Positions 13,500 through 24,656 are shown, counted from the first letter of the stretch. The stretch: 64,000 nt of DNA from Aradus depressus (GCA_963662175.1 OY759221.1:1302001-1366000), one strand, 5' to 3'. The notes: generated by a model not told the origin, from the sequence alone. A program made the numbers and translations.

Positions 13500-14010
13500 T
13501 TGAGCTGGGGAAGTACCTCTTAGGAAAAGCAGGTCTGGACATGTCGGTGTGACGTCATGGATATTTTCTCCATACACTTTATAGAAAAAAAAGGGTGGGT
13601 CCTAAGGTGGGGGTGCTCAGGGGTTGAGCTGGGGAAGTACATCATAGGTTGAGCTGCGCGAGCCATGGGAATAGATGTTGTGCGGTGGGAGCCTCACAGG
13701 GGAGCCTCAGACGGGTGCCACACAGGGGTGGTACAGGTCTGGACATGACGGTGTGACGTCATGGACTCCATACACTATGTAGAAAAATAAAATTGGTGGC
13801 TCAGAAGGTGAGGGTGCTCATATGTTGACCTGGGGAAGTACATCATAGTTTGAGCTGGGGAAGTACATCATAGGTTGAGCTGCGCGAGCCATGGTAATCG
13901 ATGTTGCGCAGTGGGAGCCTCACAGGGGAGTCTCAGGGGGTGGGGGGAGTCAAGGTGTCACAGATGAGTGGCCACACTGGTGCCACATGTGGCTGGGGTA
14001 CAATCCCCAT
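13500..14010 (+). repeat. Imperfect tandem block of roughly 200-225 bp
   Basis: Several segments occur twice in the same order: CAGGTCTGGACATG (13531 and 13734), GAGCTGCGCGAGCCATGG (about 13654 and 13878) and GAGCTGGGGAAGTACATC (about 13628 and 13854). A short extra duplication of the last motif makes the spacing uneven. E1 begins directly after this block. Confidence 0.7.
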
Positions 14011-15019
14011 ATATTCTCTACTAGTAACCAATCAAAAAAGTTACTGCAAGTTGAAGAATTATTCAACAAAATAAAAGTTAAAGTTGAACCCCACAAAAAA
14101 CTTAATCATAGTAAAGGGGTAATACGATGCCGAGATTTTGATTTTCTAGAACCCGAGGAAATTTTATTCGAATTAAAAAGTGAAAATGTTATTGACATAA
14201 AGAGGATTATAGTGAAACGAGACAATACGGAGACAAAAACAGATAATTACATTGTTACCTTTTGTACCCCAACAATCCCATCTCATCTACGAGTAGGTTA
14301 TTATAATGTTTCAGTTCGACAATTTTTTTCCAATCCCTTGAGATGTTACACTTGCTTGTCTTTTGGGCACCCATCCTTCTCATGTAAAAAAGATGCACTT
14401 TGTGCCAAATGTGGAGAGAAGAAACACGAGGAAGTCGAATGCAATAAGCCAGTTAAGTGTGTAAACTGTAAGGGAACTCATAATGCTTTTTATAAACAAT
14501 GCCCAACGTTCATTAACGAAAAAGAAATAAAAAAGATACAGGATAGTGAAAAAATTCCTTACGGTTCGGCTAGAAAAAAATTGTTAGACCGGCAAAGTAG
14601 TACCACCTTTCAGAAATCCTTTGCAAATATAATAAAAGAAACTAAAGTTAGTGTTAATACGAAAGAAATTAGTATTCAAGTAGACCCATCTGAACTTGAA
14701 ACAATGTACCCAAAACAAGAGATAAGAGATAAAGCGACGGGGACCCCCCACTCTACCACCCGCACCTATCCCTCCCCCTCCCACTCCTGCAGTACCTGTT
14801 ACTGCTACTCCCACCACCCCTCCATCACAGTCTCCAGCAGTAGCTGCTACTGTTACCGCTACATCCCCTCCTTCCCCCATCCCAAGTGGCAGTGAAGAAA
14901 TTCCTGCCACTGACACCCCCAAGATTCTTATAAGAAAAAACGAAAAAGACAAACAATACACAATAGTAACTAAAGCATCAAAAAAGAACGTACCCCAAAA
15001 GATGGAGACTGATAAATAA
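13891..15019 (+). pseudogene. E1 ORF1 (gag-like), truncated and frameshifted
   Basis: ORF1 proteins of I-type LINEs bind the element RNA. Three zinc knuckles are visible: CX2CX4HX4C beginning CYTC, CX2CX4HX4C beginning CAKC, and CX2CX3HX6C beginning CVNC. The frame opens at 13891, but about its first 40 codons come from the upstream host repeat, so this is a fusion of flanking DNA with a 5'-truncated ORF1. After the knuckles the frame reaches a stop at 14895. The neighbouring +1 frame reads a Pro/Thr/Ala-rich tail followed by a normal-looking basic end (SEEIPATDTPKI onward) to a stop at 15019. The shift most likely lies in the run of six C at 14744-14749. It could be a real indel or a homopolymer sequencing error. 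Confidence 0.75.
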
Positions 15020-15586
15020 AAATCATAAATATATGGTTTTTATCAGCTTTCAGTCTGTAGGTTACACTTTACGCTTATATAAAAGCCTTTTTAACTTTTC
15101 TCTTAAATACTGCGGTATTTCTTCATTTACTGTACCTAGTGATAATATGCAAATTTTACTAACATATAACACAAGGCATTGCATCTCTATACTAACGTTT
15201 AAAAATTTCAAACCAATATGTACATTTTATCTCATCTCCAATTATTTGTATATTTTAACCAATGACATGTACAACATATATGAGACTAGACATCTAGCAG
15301 ATTATACATACACATGGGAGTGTCAGAAGGAATACACCTGTACATGTACCATACAAACCTCTATGGTCCTACTCCAAATAGACATACTGCCACATGTGCC
15401 AAATTGTATAACTAAGCACTGTAGAGCTCCATATAACTCCACTTATTTCAGCCTAATAAAAGTCGAAATCACTACAAAAATTACAGGCCAAACCCAACTA
15501 ATTTTACAGCCTCTTCTTAAAAGTATCCACATAGTATGCGCTAATATACAGATACAGATAAGCGAGTTTACATTTAATGATTTCAA

Positions 15587-18500
15587 ATGACCATACTACA
15601 ATGGAATTTAAACGGATTAAAATGTCAATTTGAAGAACTCAAAATACTTCTGGAAGACTATAAGCCATGCATATTCTGCCTCCAGGAAACTAAGTTAAAA
15701 ATCAGTGACAGAATAAACATCAAGAATTACAATATATTTAGAAAAGATAGAATAAATGTGAACCGAGCCTGCGGTGGAGTGTTGACTGGTGTTTCCAAAG
15801 ACTATCAAGCTGAAGAAGTGAACATCAACACATCTCTACAATCTGTTGTCATCAAATTCTATGGAAAATTTCCACTGACTATTTGCAACGTTTATCTTCC
15901 GCCAACAGAAAACATAGACGAAGCAGAGATGACTCACCTTATCGGAGAGCTACCTCAACCTTATATTATCCTGGGTGATATGAATGCCTCACATGGGATG
16001 TGGGGCTCCTCCAGGTCAGACAGCCGTGGGAACACCATCAAACGGATATCTGATGGCTCAGACTTGATTCTACTAAACACAGGAGCAGGCACATATGTCA
16101 GCCCAGCTTATGGCACCATCTCAGTACTCGATCTGGCTTTTTCCTCGCCCAACCTTTCCCTCCAGCTTGACTGGTACGTGCTGGACGAGCTACACAACAG
16201 CGACCACTATCCAATTAGAATAGTACTCCGGGGAACAGAAAATCGGTTTGAGAGGAACCCCAGCTGGATCATTGACAGAGCAAACTGGGAGATGTTCAAG
16301 ACCTTGGTACACATCGACGAAAAGATGTTCACTGACAATGTCAATGAAACGAACGAATACATTACCAACTGCATCGTCAAACCTGCTGAGGAGACCATTC
16401 CAAAAACCAAGTCATATTATAGTAAAAACTCTACACCTTGGTTCGACAGTGAATGTCGGCAGGCCAGGAAAGAAAGAAGGCAAGCACTCAGGATATTTAG
16501 AAACAATCCAAACACACAAAATCTTATCCACTATAAAAAAATGCGAGCTTCCTGTCGGAGGATGTTCAAAGGAAAACGTAAACAAACATGGCAAAACTAT
16601 GTTTCTACAATCAATCATAACACTCCTTCAAAGGCGGTATGGCGGAAAATAAGAAGTATTTCTGGAAATAACCACCACGTCCAGCCTGCAATCAAAGTGA
16701 ACAACAACATAATATATGAACAATCAGAGGTTAGTAACCTCTTCGTAGAATACTACGCATCCCAGAACCCTAGCGCAGAGACCGGACTGGACACAATCTA
16801 TCGCACCAGATTCAAAGATGGAAACAACGACCAGACATACAACATGGAAGTCACAGAGTGGGAGTTGGACTCAGCCATTAGAGAAGTCAAACATACAGCA
16901 AGCGGCCCAGATGAAATTCATAATGCCATGCTCAAAAATTTGAACCCGGCAAACAGAAGAGCACTTTTGGCCTTCTTCAACAAAATATGGACAGAAGGGT
17001 CCTTCCCTGATGCTTGGAGGGAATCTATCATTCTCCCATTACTAAAACCAGGAAAAGACAAACTACTACTGGCCAGTTATAGGCCGGTCTCATTAACGAG
17101 TTGTCTTTGCAAACTGTTCGAAAAGATGGTCAATCGACGACTACTCTGGACACTCGAAACTAGCGGCCACTTAAAGAACATTCAATGCGGTTCCCGAAAA
17201 GGTAGATCGACGCTTGATCATTTGGTAGCCTTAGAGGCTGAACTGCTGAACACCTTCATCAATAAAGAAGAGAGTATAGGGATCTTTTTCGACATAGAAA
17301 AGGCCTATGACACTGTTAGAGGCACCGCAATACTACATCAAATGTACGATTGGGGACTACGTGGAAACTTACCCATATTCATAAGCAATTTTCTAACAAA
17401 TAGGTGGGTTAGAGTAAGAATAGGAAGCAGTTTATCAGCAAGAAGGCAGGTGAACAACGGTATCCCACAGGGAAGCGTTCTTAGTTGCGCAATCTTCGCA
17501 ATTGCGATGGACAATGTTGCGTCTGCTATCCCTAAAAAGATGAAGGCTTTTCTTTTTGTAGATGATCTCGCCGTTCTGTGCAGGTATCGTGACACCCATA
17601 AGGCCCAAGATGACTTACAGATACTCCTCAACAACCTCAGAGAATGGTCAAGTAAAACAGGATTAAAGTTTTCAAAGGAGAAAACTTGTTGTGTGCACTT
17701 CTCTCGCAAAAGGCGGCCTAGCCCCGACCCTGCACTCGTACTAGACGGAGAACCCCTCGTCTTCAAAGATGAAGCAAAATTTCTTGGTCTGATCGTAGAC
17801 AAGAAGCTAAACTGGTCCAGCCATATCAAATACTTGAAGAAAGAAAGCTCCAGAAGACTTAACTTATTGAAAATTTTGGCCAATACGCAATGGGGAGCCG
17901 ACAGGACATCTCTTCTAAGAGTATATCAGAGTGTTGTGAGGTCGAAATTAGACTATGGAAGTTTTATTTACGCTTCGGCTCCAAAGAGCTACCTGAGTAG
18001 ATTAGATCCTGTGCACCACGCTGGCCTTCGACTTGCTACCGGAGCCTTCAGGTCAAGTCCCGTTGTCAGCCTTTGTGCCGAAACTGGAATTCCCCCTCTT
18101 CTGTTCCGCCGACATTGGTTAGCCTCCAGCTATATTGCTGCTCTGTCATTAAATGAAAATAACCCTGCCTACAACTATATCTTCAAACCCAAATACCGCC
18201 GTTTATATGAAGGGATACCGAATACGTCAGCTCCCCTGGCAATAAGGGCAAGGCAATTCATAATAGACCTCATGGACGAGCAACCACGAAGTGACCCTCC
18301 GGAAGAACCACCATGGACACATAAGAAACCCATACTCCATCTGGATCTGCATCGACTGAAGAAGTCTACAACTAGCGATTGCACATTTAGAGCAGAATTT
18401 AATAAAATTAAAAGCATACGCTACAAAAATCATTTTTTGTTCACTGATGGCTCCAAGAGCTCTGAGAGCGCTGGCTTTGCTGTAGTTGCTATGGACTCCA

Positions 18501-19243
18501 CAATAAAATGCAGACTAACACCTTGGAGCAGCAGCTACACTGCGGAGCTGTGCGCCCTCTCTGCAGCACTTTACCACATAATTACCATGAAAGGACAATC
18601 CTTCACCGTCTGCTCCGACTCAATAGCTGCACTACAAGCCACACAAATATTGTTTACCGATAATCCTGTGGTTAGTAAAATACATAGATACGCAGACAAT
18701 ATCATATCACAAGGCAAAACGGTTACTCTTATGTGGGTCCCATCACATATTGGGATAGAAGGTAACGAAAGAGCAGACACCGCCGCAAAAGAAGCTTCTA
18801 CCTCCGCTACCGATTGTAAGAGAATTTTTACAAAATCAGATCTGAAACAGCTGCTTCATAGCAGAGTTAACCAGGGTTGGATCGACATGTGGAAGGAAAT
18901 AGACTGTAGCAACAAATTGAAATACATAAAAGAAGGAGTGGAACCTTGGAAGACATCTATAAGAGATAACCGAAGGGAAGAGGTTGCCCTGATGAGGCTA
19001 AGAATAGGTCACAGTCGTTTGACTCACAGTCACCTGATGAGCAGAGATGAAGCGAGGAAATGCGAACTGTGTGAGGAGGAGATGTCGATCCGACACATCC
19101 TAGAGGAATGTCCGCTCTACCAGGAGGAGCTGGCCAGGAGAGGCATCACCAGATCACTTCCAAGAGCACTAGGCAACCGTCCAGAGGTACTTCAGAGAAC
19201 AATGGATTTCTTTAAAGATTTGAAATTAATAGACGAACTATAG
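15587..19243 (+). CDS. E1 ORF2: endonuclease / reverse transcriptase / RNase H, intact
   Basis: This 1218-residue polyprotein performs target-primed reverse transcription. The N-terminal ~215 residues are an apurinic-like endonuclease (starts ILQWNLNG; then CLQET, LGDMNAS, NSDHYP). Reverse transcriptase spans roughly residues 450-730, with YRPVSLTS, GIPQGSVLS and an active-site FVDD near residue 658 instead of the usual YADD. RNase H starts near residue 950 (FTDGSK, AELCALSAAL, CSDSIAAL, HIGIEGNERAD), with its acidic residues kept. A C-terminal zinc motif CX2CX8HX4C begins near residue 1159. There are no stops or shifts. The start ATG overlaps the stop of a 185-codon frame upstream as ATGA. 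The length suits the family, so this enzyme could be functional although the element is 5' truncated. Confidence 0.9.
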   Translation: MTILQWNLNGLKCQFEELKILLEDYKPCIFCLQETKLKISDRINIKNYNIFRKDRINVNRACGGVLTGVSKDYQAEEVNINTSLQSVVIKFYGKFPLTICNVYLPPTENIDEAEMTHLIGELPQPYIILGDMNASHGMWGSSRSDSRGNTIKRISDGSDLILLNTGAGTYVSPAYGTISVLDLAFSSPNLSLQLDWYVLDELHNSDHYPIRIVLRGTENRFERNPSWIIDRANWEMFKTLVHIDEKMFTDNVNETNEYITNCIVKPAEETIPKTKSYYSKNSTPWFDSECRQARKERRQALRIFRNNPNTQNLIHYKKMRASCRRMFKGKRKQTWQNYVSTINHNTPSKAVWRKIRSISGNNHHVQPAIKVNNNIIYEQSEVSNLFVEYYASQNPSAETGLDTIYRTRFKDGNNDQTYNMEVTEWELDSAIREVKHTASGPDEIHNAMLKNLNPANRRALLAFFNKIWTEGSFPDAWRESIILPLLKPGKDKLLLASYRPVSLTSCLCKLFEKMVNRRLLWTLETSGHLKNIQCGSRKGRSTLDHLVALEAELLNTFINKEESIGIFFDIEKAYDTVRGTAILHQMYDWGLRGNLPIFISNFLTNRWVRVRIGSSLSARRQVNNGIPQGSVLSCAIFAIAMDNVASAIPKKMKAFLFVDDLAVLCRYRDTHKAQDDLQILLNNLREWSSKTGLKFSKEKTCCVHFSRKRRPSPDPALVLDGEPLVFKDEAKFLGLIVDKKLNWSSHIKYLKKESSRRLNLLKILANTQWGADRTSLLRVYQSVVRSKLDYGSFIYASAPKSYLSRLDPVHHAGLRLATGAFRSSPVVSLCAETGIPPLLFRRHWLASSYIAALSLNENNPAYNYIFKPKYRRLYEGIPNTSAPLAIRARQFIIDLMDEQPRSDPPEEPPWTHKKPILHLDLHRLKKSTTSDCTFRAEFNKIKSIRYKNHFLFTDGSKSSESAGFAVVAMDSTIKCRLTPWSSSYTAELCALSAALYHIITMKGQSFTVCSDSIAALQATQILFTDNPVVSKIHRYADNIISQGKTVTLMWVPSHIGIEGNERADTAAKEASTSATDCKRIFTKSDLKQLLHSRVNQGWIDMWKEIDCSNKLKYIKEGVEPWKTSIRDNRREEVALMRLRIGHSRLTHSHLMSRDEARKCELCEEEMSIRHILEECPLYQEELARRGITRSLPRALGNRPEVLQRTMDFFKDLKLIDEL

Positions 19244-19270
19244 AGAAAAAAAAAAAAAAAAAAAAAAATA

Positions 19271-19303
<33 letters not shown>

Positions 19304-19425
19304 ATAATAGAAAAAAAAAAAAAAAAAATTAGTAATAAAAAAAAAACAAAAAAAAAAAAAAAAAAAAAAAACAAAAAAAAAGGAAAAAAAAGGAAAAAAA
19401 AAATAAATAAATAAAAAATAAATAA

Positions 19426-19457
<32 letters not shown>

Positions 19458-19530
19458 TAAATAAAAATAAGAAGAAAAAAGAAAAAAGAAAAAACAAAAA
19501 AACTAATAAAAAAAAAAAAAAAAAAAAAAT
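19244..19530 (+). repeat. A-rich stretch in E1 3' UTR
   Basis: Almost pure A with scattered T, G and C, directly after the ORF2 stop. It is followed by ~250 bp of ordinary AT-rich sequence before the 3' terminal motif, so it is internal to the 3' UTR and not the element's tail. E2 has a similar internal A-rich zone at 50735-50890. Confidence 0.8.
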
Positions 19531-19790
19531 AGATGCATTGCGTTATTTAATAAGTTATTAGAGTTTTCTTTTAATTAGTTATTATATTCATGTTACTTAT
19601 TTTTATATTTCTTTTTAATTATTTTTATATTTCATTTTACAAATTGTACACTAAATGAATAATGCTACATTAAATGTAAATGACTAATCTCACGTCTCCA
19701 TCTTTAAGAAACAGTTTGACACTTAGATGCTTATGACCTAGCTGTTGAGCATCTAAAAATCCTAATCCTAATCCTAATCCTAATCATAAT

Positions 19791-20604
19791 ACAAGTTTAA
19801 AGAATCAAATGAAAAAGGGTTTGAAATTTTGCACCCCTAGTACCTTTGATAAAAAGTAAATTTACTCCCCCCTAAGCCCTTCATGCCCCCCCCCCCCCCC
19901 CCCCCCACCCCTCTTTTTAAAGGTTTATTTTTTATGTCTGTGGTTTTTTAAATTTAATATATTTTTTAATTAAAATTTATATAAAGTATAATAATAATAA
20001 AATTAATTTTAAAAAAGAATGTCTTAAAAGTTATTAGACCATCAATTCATTCCATTATTCTTAAAGGGGTCATGGAAAATACTTATTATTTATGCCCAAT
20101 TACAGCATTTTTTTATATCATTCCTCAAATTATTTATATTATATAATGTTATTTTATTACCAAAAAAAGACTCACGAGTTAAACAATTTAATCCATTCCT
20201 TTTTTTTTGTCAAAGAATTGTTTTTTTCCGAGCCTCGAAAGCTCTTGTGATATCTTCTTGGATTGGCCTGTTGCTTTGGAGACCGACCAGCTGCGGCTAG
20301 CACCTCTAATAGAAATGATACTAAATAGATATTTGTGAGAAGGTGGGGTGGCTACAGTTGACTAGCCGACAAATGATCCATGCAATGAGGCTACATTCAA
20401 TATCCAGTCCGAAGTCATCCATCCAGAAAATATCAATATCAGTCCAATCCTCACAAACCACAACATCCCCTCCACTATAGGACGCCTCTCTCCTCACCAG
20501 CAGGATCTCAGGATCTCTGGTAGGGCAAATCTCAAACATAACCTCGGCCCATTTGTTACGATGGCATTATATAATCAAGAAAGTATAACAATTTAATTTT
20601 TTTT
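19791..20604. other. AT-rich spacer
   Basis: Low-complexity AT-rich DNA with a C run near 19887-19906. Apart from the coding-like stretch at 20321-20539 I see no gene or recognisable repeat. Confidence 0.5.
20321..20539 (-). other. Unidentified coding-like stretch, minus strand
   Basis: A 72-codon open frame of balanced composition (starts MFEICPTRDPEILLVRREAS) in otherwise AT-rich low-complexity DNA. It is open for about eight more codons upstream of the ATG. It is rich in Asp, Ile and Trp (for example EDWTDIDIFWMDDFG) and does not look like repeat-derived peptide. I recognise no family and see no convincing splice sites. Candidates are a host exon, a decayed gene fragment or chance. Confidence 0.2.
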
Positions 20605-20740
20605 GTGACTCATGACCGGGTGTCAATTACCCTTTTGTCGCTCTGGTGGTCATGAGGCCGTCTCTACATTGGGAGGCCTAAATTTTGTCTACCTAGGTTT
20701 ACTTACCTAAAGTAGGCTCGGAACCAAGGACGGCGCGACC
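20605..20740 (-). repeat. SINE copy a (3' part)
   Basis: Matches the 3' part of the SINE best seen at 28479-28782: on the plus strand GTGACTCATGACCGGG, CGCTCTGGTGG and CCTAAATTTTG in the same order. No tRNA-like head is present, so the copy is truncated and diverged. Confidence 0.7.
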
Positions 20741-20816
20741 ATAGACGCGAGCTAGGCGGCAACATCTGAGGGGCGGCACTGCGGCAGACAATTTTTACTT
20801 TTTTATACCTTTAGTA

Positions 20817-21152
20817 GAATAGAATAGAATAATTTTTATTAAAAGAAGAAAAATAACATCATTCCAAGAAATATACAATGAAAAAAAAACTTAGACTATA
20901 GCCATTTTGGCTGTCAGTCGGAGTTGGCATTACAGATATTTGATAATGAAGAACAAAAAATATTACCTTATATAAATAAATGAACAGAATAAATAATCAT
21001 CGTTAAATTCTTTAAAAAATATGTAAACATAAAACATAAGAAATAATAATGAGAATAATGAGAAAATAAAATAAAGACGTGTATTAAGGCTGAAGATAGA
21101 AAACATGCGTGGATGGTAATATAATATAAAACTACAAATTATAATATTATTA
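20817..21152 (-). mobile_element. 3' end fragment of LINE X, minus strand
   Basis: These ~336 bp are the reverse complement of the 3' UTR of the LINE at 25973-27724, including the terminal (TTCTA)n tail, seen here as repeated AGAAT on the left. The fragment is bounded by the 13-bp direct repeat TATACCTTTAGTA at 20804-20816 and 21153-21165, a target-site duplication. It is an extreme 5' truncation with no coding sequence left. Confidence 0.85.
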
Positions 21153-21169
21153 TATACCTTTAGTATAAG

Positions 21170-22116
21170 GAAGTAGTATTATAATCGTGCGAAAATCTGA
21201 AATCGAGTTTTCAACGGAATTTCTCGTTTCAAGGTCTCTTGAGTAGGTTTTGACCTCGTGTGTGTAGAGTGATTAGAAGTTAGTGAGCTCTGTAACTGAG
21301 TAGCGTTGAGAAATGAAGTTGAGATTTGAAATGAAGATGTCCCGCGTGCTAACTTAGGTCTGGCCGATATTGAGACCACTGAACTTTGGGGCCTCAGTGT
21401 ATTTCATATCATTTATACTTAACGCCTAATCAAAACTAAAAGGCACATTTCATTGTCAATACTTTTCTTCGAAGATGGCCTGGTTTGCGAAATTCATTCC
21501 GAAAATCGATCTAAACTGTTACTTTGAATACATTCCGAAACCCGATCTAAAATGTTACTTTGAATATATTCCGAAACCCGATCTAAAATGTTATTTTGAA
21601 AATAGTTTTTTTTAGACATTTGCTTGATTTACGCAAGAAAGGTTAGTCTTATCGAAGAATTGGTTTCTACCAAGAATGTTTCTTATTAAATTTCCAACTA
21701 ACAAAATGCCCTGAGATTAGAAATAGAAACGCTAAGAAACACTGCCGCCTCGCGCATCACTAGGAACCTGCACAGCTGCTTTCTGGTCTGAACTGGGAAG
21801 ATTTCCGAAGAGGGTGTCTTTATCGTCAGCCAATGTTCACATTTGTAGAAGAAAACCGACCGATCATAATTCAAGGAGTGTCTGTTTCGAAATGGGTGGT
21901 CAGATTGGAAGAAGAAACCACGGATTCTCTGTGAATGGACTCTCTTGTCTGGGGAGATGCAATGTTTTTTTGAATGGGGTTTAAAAAAAAGTAGGGCCAA
22001 TGTAGGCAGAATGATGGCTTGAATAGGCAAGTAAAAACTGAGTGCGGAAGGAGAGTTGAAGAAGCGATATGAGGCGTGACGACGGAGTAGTGGCGAGTTC
22101 ACACACTGGGCCCCCG
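21170..22116. other. Spacer with no gene recognised
   Basis: Apart from the 36-bp repeat I see only ordinary moderately AT-rich sequence. A 134-codon open frame on the minus strand (21698-22102) has no recognisable motif and an uneven composition; I do not call it. Confidence 0.4.
21495..21602 (+). repeat. 36-bp tandem repeat, three copies
   Basis: Units begin at 21495, 21531 and 21567 with CATTCCGAAA or TATTCCGAAA and contain CGATCTAAA and TTTGAA. They differ by only a few bases. Confidence 0.85.
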
Positions 22117-22120
22117 GGGG

Positions 22121-22169
22121 TTCTTGGGCCCCCTCGTACCGTTGGACACTATGGGAAGGGGCCCAAGAA
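22121..22169. repeat. Perfect 12-bp inverted repeat with 25-bp loop
   Basis: TTCTTGGGCCCC (22121-22132) pairs with GGGGCCCAAGAA (22158-22169). It is GC-rich in an AT-rich setting and could form a stable hairpin. Another GC-rich palindromic stretch lies just upstream at about 22108-22120. Confidence 0.85.
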
Positions 22170-22265
22170 TGAGGTCTTTGACTCGCCTTGTCTCGCTTTG
22201 TCCATCCTATGAATGAACGTACCGCATCCTCACCATCAATGGCACACGCTCTCAGCTCATCTCAT

Positions 22266-22555
22266 CAATTGGATGCTCCAAGTCCGTTGTATATCAATTG
22301 GATGCTCCAAGTCCGGTGTATATCAATTGGATGCTCCAAGTCCGTTGTATATCAATTGGATGCTCCAAGTCCGTTGTATAACAATTGCATGCTCCAAGTC
22401 CGTTGTATATCAATTGGATGCTCCAAGTCCGTTGTATATCAATTGGATGCTCCAAGTCCGTTGTATAACAATTGCATGCTCCAAGTCCGTTGTATATCAA
22501 TTGGATGCTCCAAGTCCGTTGTATAACAATTGGATGCTCCAAGTCCGGTGTATAT
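22266..22555 (+). repeat. 29-bp minisatellite, exactly ten units
   Basis: Ten uninterrupted units of CAATTGGATGCTCCAAGTCC plus nine bases. Variants occur at three sites: CAATTGCATG in units 5 and 8, GGTG for GTTG in units 2 and 10, and a terminal AA for AT in units 4, 7 and 9. Each CAATTGCATG unit follows an AA-ending unit, which suggests a three-unit higher-order step. Because 29 is not a multiple of three, long frames open on both strands; these are artefacts of the repeat. Confidence 0.95.
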
Positions 22556-22559
22556 CGTT

Positions 22560-24650
22560 TGAGAAGACACATTTCACAAATTATGTAAAGAAAATCAGAG
22601 GGAGAAGCGTCTTCTCTTCAGACAGGATTTCATATTCCAAGATGTGGAAATGGTATATTTTTATGTCAAACAGGTTTTTTGTCTAAAACCGACATAATGT
22701 AATGTTTAGAGAGGGGGGCAGGGAGGGAGGCACCTACCAGGGAATCAGTGAATAAGGAAGTGGGAAACGGATTTTTTTCCAACTTCTTGGTTTTTTTAAC
22801 ATTAGGGCGACCAATCATCAAGCGCATACATTGACAAATAAAGTTTTTGGAAATAACAAAGATATTAGATCAACAAAAATAGAAGATATTTCGGAACGAT
22901 ATCATTGTGTAATTTCAAGATAAAGGTCACTGTCGGCTGAGGAGCGTCACCTCTGCAACCCCGCCCCTCAAGTAGACTAACAGACAAGAAGCGCAGAGGA
23001 TCACATTTCCATTTTGGTTGAAATTACATTGTTTTCATATTTGCATGTGTATTTTTTATTTGAATGAAGACTTATTTCGAGGGATTGTCGCAGATTCACC
23101 TCAGATCTTCAGCATCCACTGTTTGGTATTTTGTTTTAGATCTACAGTAGGATAAAACCTTGTCCGCTGCTGACCCGCAGCAATCCTCTGTCTGCTAATG
23201 CGCACAAGTCGAGGAAAACATGAATCAACAAGACTTTAAGACGTTTCTCCAAATTGGTATTAATTATAAATCGACTTTCTTACTTAAGAATAAGGTCCAC
23301 ATACCATGATGGAGAACGATCGATATTATTATCTATGATAATAAATATATAATTATGTATTTTTAAAGCCAGTTGGTTTTAAATACCGATATTTTCCCCA
23401 CATAAATCCAGAACCATTATTCAATATAAATAATTATTAATGCACTTTTGCTTATTGTAACAAAAATTAATATGATATTTAAAAAATAATATTTGTTCAT
23501 ATTTGACAAAGGCAAACAACAGCTGGTTGCCCTGAAGGCCCGCCGCTCTGAGCAGGACAACCAAACACCCCTAAACGTTGTGAAAGTAGGTTTATATAAT
23601 ACCAATAAATAAAAATACACTTTGAGGAAAATAAATGAAAAAAAATTGGAAAAGTGGTATCGGCTTTTCATTGATGTCGGAGATATCGGTAAGACTTTGT
23701 CGGTGCGCTCTAACCCGAGAGATGAGTAGGGCGGTACAGTTGGATATCGGTTTGGGTCGGTTAGACGCTATCACAAACCGGATTTGATACGGTTCGTCAA
23801 TAGCAGAGTGGCGGCATTTCTCTGTCTTCTCCATTCTTTTCACACAGTGGTACAGTCTTGGGAAAGGAGCCTACAGAATAGGGGGCCCCCCCAACTGTTT
23901 GTTTTTACTAGATAAAATTGAATTTCTCTAGTATCACATATTAGTAGATCCAGATTCCAGTGACCTCAAGAAAAACTTAAATATATATTTCAGGATTTAA
24001 AGTAGTACATCTATAATTGAAAGCTTCTGTGGGTAGAATGACGGGCACCTCGAGATCTTTAGTGAATAAATACAATAATATTCTACAGCTTACTCGAAGG
24101 TAAAAAAGAAATATATATGTAAATGCAGAATGTACCTCAAGATTTCTAAAATGAACCACCTTACTTCAAGCTAAGATTTAACGTACCGATGGTTCGTGGT
24201 TAGAGACTATTTCAAATGAAAAGGTTTTGGAGCCTTCAGAGTTTATGCGATTTCGGAAATCCACTTCAGTTTCAATTTTTGAAGTGCGACCGAAAATTCA
24301 CAGATTCTAATATATATTCCAATCAGACATAGTTTTCTAGAAGAAAAGTGAATATGTAAGTTGGAACTTTAGAGGAGCATGATACCAATCCTTGATCACG
24401 AGTTTCACACAAATTCAAACATCCCAGTACAACCATCAAAATGGTTCATGAATAAAGAACACAATTTTTTTTCGATCCGATAATTTTTTAGAGGGGCAAT
24501 TTCACCTCTTTTTGCAAAGTAATATAGCCTAATGATACAACATACTCTGATGGTTTATGTATAAATGGCTTTTGTAATGGACAACATTTTAATAAAACGG
24601 AGGTAAATGGTAGGAAACTGAACGTTAGATGTGCTGCATTCCGTCCTTGT
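22560..24650. other. Spacer with no gene recognised
   Basis: AT-rich, with short open frames that show no motif, splice pattern or repeat structure I can interpret. Confidence 0.4.
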
Positions 24651-24656
24651 ACTACT

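Larger units (their letters stand above)
14010..19790 (+). mobile_element. E1: 5'-truncated I-superfamily LINE
   Basis: A non-LTR retrotransposon with ORF1 (zinc knuckles) and ORF2 (endonuclease, reverse transcriptase, RNase H). Compared with E2, homology starts only at about 14010, inside ORF1, so the 5' UTR and first ~75 codons are missing, as expected for 5' truncation during reverse transcription. The 3' UTR contains a very A-rich stretch. The element ends near 19790 in about four copies of a 6-base repeat (TCCTAA). I could not identify a target-site duplication. The RNase H domain and ORF1 knuckles point to the I superfamily; the clade within it is not resolved. Confidence 0.85.

Noticed and set aside
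14584..14961. 125-codon minus-strand frame opposite E1 ORF1
   Set aside because: It is the complement of the Pro/Thr/Ala-rich C-run segment of ORF1 and reads as Gly/Val/Ala low complexity.
17338..17883. 181-codon minus-strand frame opposite E1 ORF2
   Set aside because: It lies entirely across the reverse transcriptase domain and has no independent support.
19192..19497. Phe/Ile-rich frame on the minus strand
   Set aside because: It is the complement of the A-rich 3' UTR tract of E1 and purely low complexity.
19757..19790. Telomere-like repeat
   Set aside because: The repeat is TCCTAA-type, not the insect TTAGG repeat, and it is the 3' tail of E1.
22188..22686. Overlapping repetitive proteins on both strands at the 29-bp array
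   Set aside because: Three 29-bp units equal 29 codons, so the array holds frames open on both strands automatically.
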